Of a stretch of 64,000 bases of DNA, positions 40,853 through 50,165 are shown piece after piece (positions within the stretch are counted from its first letter, which is position 1; each line of letters starts with the position of its first letter). Under the pieces are notes generated by a model. That model was not told where the DNA came from and searched no databases. It was given only the letters and a program-made list of their open reading frames with translations. The position numbers and the translations under genes are program-made. The DNA lies in the NCBI RefSeq assembly GCF_013373865.1, contig NC_050468.1, positions 22,152,774 to 22,216,773 of the forward strand, read 5' to 3'. The DNA comes from Monomorium pharaonis. Lineage: Eukaryota > Arthropoda > Insecta > Hymenoptera > Formicidae.

Positions 40853-40959
40853 TTTTTTTAAAATAGTAACAAGATCTTAAATCTATTATATTCAATAAAT
40901 CACTATCCAATCTTTTAATTTCAATAAAACCGGTAAGCTACAATTAAATGTAAATACTA

Positions 40960-41003
40960 CCCGGGAAAAAATATTCATATCTCATCATATATGATCATAT
41001 ATA
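40960..41003 (+). repeat. Left terminal inverted repeat
   Basis: Begins CCCGGGAAAAAATATTCATA and continues for 44 bp identical to the reverse complement of 50122-50165. Beyond it, degenerate atatgatcatat motifs recur to about 41250. Confidence 0.95.
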
Positions 41004-41286
41004 TTTGGTCATATCTGGTCATATATGAAAATTGGCCAGATATGATAAAAAATAATTTGCTATTATTATATATGATCATGTCTGATCACATACGATCAGG
41101 CACAAACATACATATTCGTATTAAAAATATCCGTCCATACATAATCTAATCTAGCCATATATAATTTGATAACCTCCAACATTATCATATTTATTCATAC
41201 AAATTTTGATATAATCACATATAATTGCGTGTAGTAATTTGTCACTATATATTAATTTTCAATAATGCGTGGTTATTCACAATTAT

Positions 41287-41288
<2 letters not shown>

Positions 41289-41323
<35 letters not shown>
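41289..41323. repeat. (GT)n microsatellite in the transposon
   Basis: Uninterrupted GT run between the left subterminal repeats and the end of the BEN gene. Confidence 0.95.
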
Positions 41324-41324
<1 letters not shown>

Positions 41325-42241
41325 ATGGTGAAAGGCGAGCAGCATCCAACTCTTAATAAGAAAATTTACAGGATTGATAGGTTTTTAAAAAATATACATA
41401 TTTATTTTTTAAATTAATACAAATTGTTTTTTTAATACCTATTTTTCTAGAATTTATATTATTGCAATATCTTTTAAACTGAGAACTGTGTGGAAAATTT
41501 TGTTCCAGATAAACGAGTTTTATTATTTAGAAATAAATTATAATGGTAAAAATTATTTTATACGATTGATTGTAGTGAAAATATGCACACCAAAAGTCTG
41601 AAACATGCTACCGGTATAAACGACAGAAGTGTTGAAATAAATAGAAATTTTCTTTCAAGTAATTTGTTTGAAAATATTGCATATATTTTTGGCTCGGACA
41701 TACGATTAATATTATTACTTATTAAAAAAGAGCATTTTTTTCTTATAACATTAACAACTATCATGAAAATTAGGATGAATACGAAAAAAATGTGATAAAT
41801 TATAAGCATTATATACTTCTTTCATGGTTCATATTTTTTTGAAAGTAAGAGTAACACAAAATAAAAAAGTACTGTAGAAGTTATGAATAAAAATACGTAC
41901 GGCAGGTATAGAGATAATGAAGTAAAATTATCTACATCATTCTTATAGTACCAGTCTGTTACATGTTGAAAAAAAAACGTTGTTTAGCCTCATTGCGAGT
42001 AGCTTTCGATTGTATGAAAATGGTATGAAACAGTTATGATATGAAACAATATATATATAAAAGTTCGTCCTTACTGTTATACCCCCAAAAACAAATTTTC
42101 TCCACATATTAGATATAATCAAATCACTATAAGTCTTCTTTATATAATCTGAACTTAATATATTTGTACTTTATGTGACTTCAATACTTAATAATTAAAT
42201 CACAGAAGAAAAAAAAGAAAATATATTGAGAAAAACATTAA

Positions 42242-43211
42242 TTATGCTCTATTTTTTCGTTCTTGTAATTTTATCTCAACTAATTTCTGAGTCATCGACT
42301 TCTTTATATTATCCGTTGAATTCACCGTCCAATGCTTTTTTTCAGCAATTTTTTTTGAGTATTCTGTAAATAAAATTTATGATTAAAATAAAATAACATC
42401 CATAAAAAGGTGTAATCATAAAAAAATTGGAAAGAATTGATACTCTACGTATAATAGCATTTTTTGCTCGTTGATGCATAGGTTCAACTACTTCCTGTCG
42501 ACACTTTATTTGCGCACGGCCCGGTTGACCAGTGAAGGTGCATTTAAGAAGGGCTTCTTTTTTAAAAACTCCATCAAGAAGTTTGCGCGCAATATGGGTC
42601 GCTTGCGACGAACTTGATAAGGCGTATCGTAAGACCTTTCTTTTGCAGAAAATATTGTTTTGCAAGTGCACCATCTGAAAATATATGAACAAAGTAAAGG
42701 AAATGTTACCGGAAAGTAATTATGAATTAAAACTCAATTGACTCAGAAAAAATAATTAGTAAAAAATATATTTATTGAAATTAATTGAGTTGCAGATATT
42801 AACATTTGCAATAAAATATTCTCATAAAATGAATTGTATGAATGTATACAGAGTATTTCCAAAGCACTGTAACACTGTAACCAACCGCTCATGAGAAAAT
42901 AGATGGGATCGAGAACGAAAATGTCCTTTATTTTGCGATATTTGCAATAATTAAGTTATTAAATATTATAGTCATGCAAATAAGAGAAAAGCGGTGGAGA
43001 AAAGCGCACGGCCCGTCTGAACTAGAGACCTTCTAATAAGAGTTCCCTTATTTATATTCCTTATTTCTTCTTATTATATTTCTTCTGATTCCCTTCTAAT
43101 AAGAGTGGTCATAAGAATGCCAATTTTTGATTGATCCGACAATTTGCATCAATTTTCTATGGACTACCTCTAGCATGTGCGTAAACGCATCAGAAAAACC
43201 TATAAGGTTAC

Positions 43212-43250
<39 letters not shown>

Positions 43251-45224
43251 TATGTCTTTCTCTCTCAAAGAATTTTGATGCAAGCGTTTTTATGGCCAGA
43301 TTCTTATTAGAGGGTTTCTAGTCTGAACTATAGTACGGTCTAATGTATCGGCATTAGCTGCGCGATGCGTTGCCCTTCTCCTCGCCGCTCGCTACCCTTC
43401 ACATCACCGCGCTTCTCTCTACCGCATTCTTATTTGCAGGACTTTAATATTTAATAATTCCATAATTTTTGCAAATGTCGCAAAATGATAGAGAACATTT
43501 TCATTTACCTCGATCCCGTTTATCTCTTCACGAGCATTAGTCACTGCTTTGAGACATCCTGTATAATTGGTTTTATCAATATTTTAAATTTGAACATTTT
43601 TTATTGAAAAAATATCAATGTGAACTATGCAAACGTATTATATATTATATAAAATAAAAATTTTATTATGGTCAAAAATTTGAAACAACTTGAATAATTT
43701 CCTTCCTTCTACAAACTTTATCAATCAAAAAGAAATGTTAATATCATTAATCCTACCTATAATTATTATAAAGAAATAAATAAACTTCGAATTAATCGAT
43801 CTTAACACTAATGTGAATAAAAATAATATTTATAAAAGTGAGTAATTGCATTACTTTTCAATACTTATGCACTTACTGAATCGTCAAAATTTGGCCCAAA
43901 AAGTTGTTCATCATCATCAAGATTATCAAATTCGTCATCTTCTAATTCTTCATGATACTCTAATATTTGACGTGGTAGTCTTTCCTGCGGCAATTTTTGT
44001 TTGGGCATTTCATCAACAATAGAATTCTCTGATTGTTCCGATGGAGTAGTTATAACATTTTTGAGTGAGCTATTTGACAAATTCTTAGGTGGGCTATTTG
44101 ACAAACTTGTTGGACTCCAATTATCTGCACTGGACAAAGTAGCTTCCTAAAATAATCAAAATTACAGATAAAATTTAGGCAAGATATTTAAAAAAATTTA
44201 ATTTAGTATTTTTATATTAAGAGAAAAAAATATTTTGAAAAACAGCAAATATTTTAGCATCATTATGTATTTTTCATTGCAAGATTTGAATCTAATATTT
44301 TACATCATATAATTAATATTTTCTTCCAAAAATAATTATTATTTTAATCACATGCATATTCTAAAAAAAAGTTGAATAATATTTAACCTGACGGTTATCC
44401 TTAAAGTTGATTTCGTCTTCACTTACAATACTTAGATCTGATTCGCTGGAATACTGTTTGTTAAATTTTGTATTTGGATTTACCATTCTATAATTAAATA
44501 AAATACGAAATATAAAAAAAAATTTATTATGTGTATTACAAAGAATATTAATAAAGAAATAATAAAACTTTTAATTGATATTTTATCCTTTAATTTGTGA
44601 AGAACTTACTTTTTTTTTACTGGATCTATTTTAGCTTTCTTTTTATTTTTCAAGTTATTTGATGGCAAATCCCTCCTTGGATTTTTTCGTGATCTATTTG
44701 AAGTATTCATCACGACATTTGGTGATGATTTTGCTGGTATTTTTCTATTCATCGAGGCCCGAACTTTTTTCATTTCATCTTTTAATTTCTGTTTATCATC
44801 TAACAAAAAATACGTTTGAAGTATGAAATATTTATATCCATAATTTGTGTAAAATATTTGTTATATAGTTATTCAGTAAAAAATTTTTCAATAATAAAAC
44901 ACTTTGGCTAATATAAGTGAATATATAACCTTAAAAATACTTTGGCTAATATAAGTGAATATATAACCTTAAAAATTATATTATTACTTTTATTAACATA
45001 AGAGCTTAAGTTTATTTTTAGGATTTACATATGGACATATAAATGTGTATTAAAATTGATAATATAATCTTACCTGAATGCATTAAGATTTTCCCATCAT
45101 AAATTTTTTTATTATAAACAAATTTTATTATATCACCCGATTTCACAGTTCCCACATCGCAAATTGCGTAATTCTCTTCGAGAATTAGAAGAGAATTGTC
45201 TGCTGAGCATTCAATTAAGAACAT
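42242..45224 (-). CDS. Transposon-encoded BEN-domain protein, 6 exons
   Basis: I assembled this gene from six minus-strand exons: 45224-45074, 44799-44610, 44487-44388, 44146-43877, 42674-42449 and 42363-42242. All junctions have GT/AG borders and consistent phases, and together they encode 352 aa ending in TAA. The first in-frame ATG is at 45224. Residues 1-60 begin MFLIECSADNSLLILEEN. A lysine/arginine-rich stretch at about residues 85-114 could be a nuclear signal. A Ser/Pro-rich and then strongly acidic region (to 237) follows. Exon 5 (residues 238-312) carries the pattern ATHIARKLLDGVF, KCTFTGQPGRA and a helical tail, which I read as a BEN domain, a DNA-binding or protein-interaction fold. 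The last exon ends in a charged helix. Being divergent from the transposase within one pair of terminal repeats, it is a candidate second transposition protein, analogous to plant TnpA. It could also be a captured host gene. Exon 6 and its donor (C|GTAGAG) are the least certain parts. Confidence 0.75.
42849..43561. mobile_element. Long foldback element nested in BEN intron 4
   Basis: The ends read cagagtatttccaaagca and, as the reverse complement of the right end, caggatgtctcaaagcagtg. The arms continue as imperfect inverted repeats for roughly 200 bp each (shared motifs include gggatcgag, tttgcaa, attaaatatta and tctaataag). TA flanks both ends (42847-42848 and 43562-43563), pointing to a Tc1/mariner-type insertion. 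The centre holds a (GA)n run and unique GC-rich sequence with no coding capacity. It lies wholly inside intron 4 of the BEN gene, so splicing would remove it. Confidence 0.8.
43211..43250. repeat. (GA)n microsatellite
   Basis: GA run with one gaaa interruption, inside the nested foldback element. Confidence 0.95.
44901..44976. repeat. 38-bp tandem duplication
   Basis: Two adjacent copies of a 38-bp unit starting actttggctaatataagtga, in intron 1 of the BEN gene. The copies look identical, so the duplication is probably recent. Confidence 0.9.
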
Positions 45225-45590
45225 TTTAAAATTTTTGAAGGTATAATAAACAATAATTACACTTATAGTGAAAAATTTTATTGCATCGACAATATCACAC
45301 GTGGTCACCCGGTCGCCGTACGCACGTAAAGCAACACTACACTATTAATGGCCTCAACCTAAACTGACTTATTGTTAAGGCCCCTGCACACACTTTTGTA
45401 TAAAGCATAACATAAACGCATAAGAAATTCGATTGCTTGAATTTCTTATGCACTTTGCTTATCAATTTGCTTATGTACATACGTTATGTGTTAAACGTGT
45501 TTTATATATTTGACCATATTTATTAAAGTATGCATTTATTGACAACTTTGTCGATTTGAGATTGTTGGAAATTTAATTAAATTTGTTGAG
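45225..45590. promoter_or_regulatory. Divergent promoter region of the transposon
   Basis: This interval lies between the BEN start codon (minus strand) and the first 5' UTR donor of the transposase transcript (plus strand), so both promoters must lie in or near it. It contains a perfect 13-bp-stem hairpin (gcataagaaattc/gaatttcttatgc, 45418-45451, loop gattgctt) near the middle and a short GC-richer block at about 45300-45330. No unambiguous TATA box or initiator could be assigned. Confidence 0.5.
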
Positions 45591-45672
45591 GTAAGCTATA
45601 ATTAATTTATAATCTATAAAATAATATTAAAAGCTAGTGCATATGTAATAAAAAAATAAATTTGCTTTGCAG
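45591..45672 (+). other. Probable 5' UTR intron of the transposase gene
   Basis: A good donor, TTGAG|GTAAGC, and a good acceptor, TTTGCTTTGCAG|AC, flank 82 bp of AT-rich DNA ending 38 bp before the transposase start codon. This is consistent with a small leader intron. Confidence 0.55.
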
Positions 45673-45710
45673 ACAATAATTTTTAACTAAATCAATAATT
45701 AACTCATAAA

Positions 45711-48606
45711 ATGTCATCATCAGATGACGAGGACGAATCTCCCAAGAAGAAATATAAAAGTTGGTTAGAAAATGATACTGTGTCGGTATGTATACATACA
45801 ATTCATATTCAGCAAACACAAAGTATATATAATTATAATGCGTAAAATTCATGATAATATAGAGATATAAATCGCAAAAAATTATTTTTATAATTTGAGC
45901 CAAAAATATAGTAGTCAATTCTTAAAGATTTTAATCTTCTATTTATAATATTAATTGATATTATTAATTAATGAATCTTAAACTATATCATCATAATCAT
46001 AATTTACCAATGTAATTATAATATTTAATTTTTTATTATAAAATAGCAACAAAATGAGATTCTAGATATTCTTGAAATAGATGAAAAATTTAAAATCTAA
46101 GATCACCTTTTATAAATGTAATTTTTGTAAATATACATTGCAGGTACCGCTCAGAACAATTCAACGATGGCAGTCAAAGACAGGAGATGCCAACATTCCT
46201 ATTACTAACCATGATAATAGTAATCTAAGGACAAGTGGCTCTTCTATTAATTTCCCAGAAAGTGATATTGAAAATCTTGATTCTGATGATGTAACCATAT
46301 CAAGTACCTTAACTTCAGAGAATGGAAGTGAGATTTTTGATGTGGAGAGCAACCATGCAGATAACACAAGCAGTAGTGATAGTTTTGAAAATGAGAGTGA
46401 TTCTAATGACATGAATAATAGGGAAGATGATAGCAATAATGATCATCAGCCTAGATGTCAAAATAGTAAGCTAGATTTATTATTGTATAAAAATAGTCGA
46501 ATGACTCTCGACGAAAGTATTTTAACTCTCTTAGAATTATACGTACAACATAAATGGACTAAAGCTAGTTTGAAAGACACTTTAAAAATGTTGCATAAAA
46601 TGCTACCAAATAATAATAAATTACCAAAAACCGTTTTCAAATTGTTTCAATATGTTCAGAATTTGGCACCATTGTTTAGTATTATTAAACACTTCTACTG
46701 TAAAAAATGTTTAAATTACTGCAGTGCTGATACAAGAGTATATGAATGTTTTTCGTGTAATGCAAACGATAAAAGTATTTCTTGCTTTTTCGAAATTGAC
46801 ATTTGTAAACAGATAAAATATCTATTCGAAAAACGAAATCTTGCAGAAAAATTAAAACCGCTATTGTTAAGACCCGACAATGGTCAAATTAATGATATTA
46901 CGGATGGTTCAGAATATATTCGAGTTAATTCTAGAGAAGATAAACAAAAGTACGATTTAACATTGGTGTTAAATACAGATGGTCTGTCATTAGTCAAAAG
47001 TGCAAAAAGTCATTGTTGGCCTCTAATGTTTATTATTGCAGAACTTCCCGAACACTTAAGGGAATCATTTCTTATTACTATAGGACTTTGGTATGATAAT
47101 TCGTGTAAACCATTAATGAATACTTTTTTAAAACCATTTTGTGTGAAATTAGAACGATGTTTTCAAGAAGGTATCAGTTGGATCCATCCACGAACAAAAG
47201 AAACATTCGTTACAAGAGTAGTAGCTCCTTTGATAATAGCCGATGCACCAGCAAGAGCTCAATTGCAAAACATTTTGAACTTTAATGGTCGATATGGGTG
47301 TAATATTTGTGAAATCAAAATGAAACAAGCCAAAAATATTAATGGTCAAAAAACTTTTCGCATCTATCCTTTTCCTGATCAAAACAAAAAGCTAAGAACT
47401 GGACAAAGAATGCAAGCTCAAGCTCAAAAGCTACTCCGAACAGGTGACGTTCATGTTAAAGGGGTAAAAGGACATTCTATTATTTCCAATCTTCCTCTTC
47501 TTGATTTAGGAACGTGCTTGTTACCTGAATACATGCACTCTGTTTTATTAGGAGTAGGAAGACAATTCATACAATTATGTACACAAAAAAATAATGAACC
47601 TTGGAGTTTAAAAAACTATATCAAAGATATTGATAAGTTTTTGTTAAATATTCGGCCACCACATTTTTTCAATCGGATGCCACGGCCTATAACAGATTGT
47701 AAGTTTTATAAAGCATCAGAATATTATAATCTGATTATTTTTTACTCACTACCAGCAATGGTAAATTATTGGCCAGATGAATATTTACAGCACTGGATTC
47801 TTTTTGTTAAGGGATTATTTATTTTGCTTCAAGAAAATATTAAAACATGTGATCTTGAGAATGCAAAAATTTTACTAAGACTATTCGTTAAACAAATTGA
47901 AAGGTTATACGGCGATCGTCAGTTAACATATAATGTCCATCAGCTTTTGCACCTGCCACTTGTAGTTGAACGATGGGGCCCTCTATGGGCTACCTCAGCT
48001 TTTCCTTTTGAAAATTTCAATGGATTTCTTGCAAAGTGTGTTCATGGCACGAAACATTTTGGCCAAGAAATGATAAACAATTTAAGAATCGCTCAAGGTG
48101 TACAAATATTGAGAAGTCAAGTTAATGTTACCAAATTATCTAAGGATAAAAAAACATCGTTACTTGGTAAAGGTATGACCATTAACGATTCTGAGAGAGA
48201 ATTATTAATTTCTTACAATGTGATCAACTTGCATAGTTTAGTCATTTATGTTCAAGCGAAAATAGAAAACGAAATTTACACATCAACGATGTACAAAAAT
48301 AATAGAACAAACAGTTATACGGTACAATTGAATTTAATAGATAACTCTATTGTATATGGTGCTATAAGATTTTTCTTCAAGATGGATAATATATTATGTT
48401 TTGTAATCAACTGTTTTACTGTTGAGCATTGTAAAATGTTTTATCATCCAAAGGAACACGTAAAAATAGATCATATTATACCTATTAAAGAGAATAATAA
48501 TTCATTGCTTTTGATAAAAACAAATTTGATAAGATCCATGCAACACGTTATAAGAGTCGGTGACTACATTTGTAAACGACCAAATCGTTTAAAAAAAAAA
48601 TTGTAG
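45711..48606 (+). CDS. CACTA/EnSpm (tnp2-like) transposase
   Basis: Two coding exons are proposed. Exon 1 (45711-45785) gives MSSSDDEDESPKKKYKSWLE plus NDTVS and ends TCG|GTATGT. Exon 2 (46144-48606) follows an ATTGCAG acceptor in the same phase. The product is 845 aa. Residues 26-34 (VPLRTIQRW) look like a helix-turn-helix start, and an acidic Ser/Asn-rich linker follows. A zinc knuckle has CxxC pairs at 211/214 and 227/230. The catalytic core includes NTDG (D304), IADAPA (D392), a second CxxC (411/414, GRYGCNIC), a LLPEYMHSVLLG motif, and RWGPLWATSAFPFENFNG with E648. This order matches the tnp2/CACTA superfamily, and D304, D392 and E648 are my inferred DDE triad. The enzyme would cut the element at its ends in the nucleus. 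There are no frameshifts or internal stops. The single open frame also extends upstream to an ATG at 46081, but residues added that way read like intron sequence. Confidence 0.85.
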
Positions 48607-48669
48607 ATATCAATCACAATTTGTATATATCTATGTAATACTTATAATTATGTAAAAGATATATGCTAT

Positions 48670-48675
48670 AATAAA
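48670..48675 (+). terminator. Polyadenylation signal of the transposase
   Basis: A canonical AATAAA lies 64 bp after the TAG stop codon, followed by a T-rich stretch (ttctttcattggttcatttt). It is the likely 3' end signal of the plus-strand transcript. Confidence 0.6.
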
Positions 48676-48728
48676 TATCTAATATTCTTTCATTGGTTCA
48701 TTTTATTCTCATTAACTGAGGGCATATT

Positions 48729-48919
48729 AACACATTTGATTACCGTTTACAAATTTATAATCATTAAAGTGCCACGTAAACACACACACATACGTGCGCG
48801 CGGACACACATTGCGCAGCATGTGTATATATATGAATATATGTGTCCGCGCGCGCGTATGTGTGTGTGCATCTGCGGGACACTTAAATGATTTATTAGTG
48901 AGCGGTGGTTAAATGTGTT
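48729..48919. mobile_element. Imperfect palindromic foldback, about 191 bp
   Basis: The outer arms aacacattt and aaatgtgtt pair. Inner arms run from cattaaagtg through cacacacacatacg to gcgcgcggacac and pair with gtgtccgcgcgcgcgtatgt and cacttaaatg on the other side. The loop is AT-rich. The arms contain alternating CA/GT and CG tracts. It lies just 3' of the transposase polyadenylation signal. Confidence 0.75.
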
Positions 48920-48953
48920 TTATATATATGTATATATATATATATATATATAT
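48920..48953. repeat. (TA)n microsatellite
   Basis: TA dinucleotide run interrupted once by tgta, immediately after the foldback. Confidence 0.9.
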
Positions 48954-48996
48954 ACGATCTGATTATATATAGAGATAGATAATCATATATACTAGA

Positions 48997-49132
48997 GAGC
49001 GTCCAAGATGCGCACAGTAACAAACGGATACCACCAATCACATTGCTGGGTTGATTAGATTCGAGTTAGGATGAATTTATAGAATTTGATTGGTGGTGTC
49101 CGTTTGTTATACTGTGCGCATCTGGGACTCAC
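48997..49132. mobile_element. MITE-like element, about 136 bp, nested
   Basis: The left arm contains agatgcgcacagtaacaaac followed by ggataccaccaatca. The reverse complement of the right arm contains agatgcgcacagtataacaa followed by acggacaccaccaatca. The arms are about 47 bp with a few mismatches around a 35-bp loop. It is distinct from the surrounding ATATGATC-type repeats, so it is probably a separate insertion. Confidence 0.75.
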
Positions 49133-49167
49133 TCATATACAATTAGATATAAAAATTTATTTCCAGG

Positions 49168-50121
49168 TACAGTGTTATATATATTTAACTACATGTATCA
49201 TTATGTCTGATCATATATGAATTAATATGATCACATTTTGTGCCATGTTAAATGTGCAGTCTGATCATTTATGGCGATAAATAATCATATATGAATATAT
49301 ATGCTCTATATATGGACATGTAAAATTTATACTGTTTATATTTCACTTATATATGTTCATATACTATTTGATACGAATATTTATTCTCCGGCACGGTGTC
49401 ATATCTGAATAAGTGTATCATTATGTCTGATCATATATGAACTAATATGATCACATTTTGTGTCATGTTAAATCATATATGAATATATATGCTTCATATA
49501 TGGACATGTAAAATTTATACTGTTTATATTTCACTTATATATGTTCATATACTATTTGATACGAATATTTATTCTCCGGCACGGTGTCATATCTGAATAA
49601 GTGTATCATTATGTCTGATCATATATGAACTAATATGATCACATTTTGTGTCATGTTAAATCATATATGAATATATATGCTTCATATATGGACATGTAAA
49701 ATTTATACTGTTTATATTTCACTTATATATGTTCATATACTATTTGATACGAATATTTATTCTCCGGCACGGTGTCATATCTGAATAAGTGTATCATTAT
49801 GTCTGATCATATATGAACTAATATGATCACATTTTGTGCCATGTTAAATCATATATGAATATATATGCTTCATATATGGACATGTAAAATTTATACTGTT
49901 TATATTTCACTTATATATGTTCATATACTATTTGATACGAATATTTATTCTCCGGCACGGTGTCATATCTGAATAAGTGTATCATTATGTCTGATCATAT
50001 ATGAACTAATATGATCACATTTTGTGCCATGTTAAATCATATATGAATATATATGCTTCATATATGGACATGTAAAATTTATATATGTTTATATCTCATT
50101 TATATATGTTCATATCTAATT
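49168..50121 (+). repeat. 188-bp tandem array at transposon 3' end
   Basis: The motif ctccggcacggtgtcatatc recurs at 49386, 49574, 49762 and 49950, an exact 188-bp period. Units at 49392-49579, 49580-49767 and 49768-49955 look almost identical (one T/C difference separates two of them from the third). The first unit (49168-49391) is diverged and carries about 31 extra bp. The last (from 49956) runs into the true terminus. Each unit ends tacgaatatttattctccgg, resembling the real end tatgaatattttttcccggg. The units therefore look like tandem duplications of the 3' terminus. Confidence 0.92.
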
Positions 50122-50165
50122 TATATATGATCATATATGATGAGATATGAATATTTTTTCCCGGG
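50122..50165 (-). repeat. Right terminal inverted repeat
   Basis: On the minus strand it begins CCCGGGAAAAAATATTCATA and is identical over 44 bp to the left terminus at 40960-41003. The sequence after it (cttctactat) is unique flank. Confidence 0.95.

Larger units (their letters stand above)
34917..40959. other. Non-coding interval up to the transposon
   Basis: No supported gene. It contains (GA)n/(CT)n microsatellites at about 36136-36159 and 37651-37720, a (TA)n tract at 40820-40849 and a near-perfect palindromic MITE at 39121-39332. The CpG-rich blocks at 35250-35700 and 38230-38990 carry open frames without recognisable domains. On the minus strand this is 5' of the Gln-rich exon and could hold a promoter or 5' UTR, but no core promoter could be assigned. 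Confidence 0.5.
40960..50165 (+). mobile_element. Complete CACTA/EnSpm-like transposon, two genes
   Basis: This 9.2-kb element is bounded by perfect 44-bp terminal inverted repeats at 40960-41003 and 50122-50165. It encloses a plus-strand tnp2-like transposase and a minus-strand BEN-domain protein, transcribed divergently from a shared centre. Both reading frames are intact. Together with the identical terminal repeats, this suggests a recent insertion that may still be competent. The bases outside the ends are cta on the left and ctt on the right, a 3-bp target duplication with one mismatch at best; 2-3 bp duplications are the CACTA norm. The termini begin CCCGGG rather than the usual CACTA/CACTG. 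Subterminal DNA is dense in TCATATATGATCATATATGA-like palindromic motifs, as expected for transposase-binding repeats. Nested foldback elements lie at 42849-43561, 48729-48919 and 48997-49132. Confidence 0.9.

Noticed and set aside
45075..45308. Longer N-terminus for the BEN protein starting at 45308
   Set aside because: The upstream start would be GTG; the first in-frame ATG is at 45224.
46161..46436. Antisense Leu/Ser-rich frame inside the transposase exon
   Set aside because: It is the mirror of the acidic Ser/Asp-rich coding region on the plus strand.
40960..50165. CRISPR-like reading of the regular 188-bp repeats
   Set aside because: The units are contiguous tandem copies without unique spacers, inside a eukaryotic transposon.
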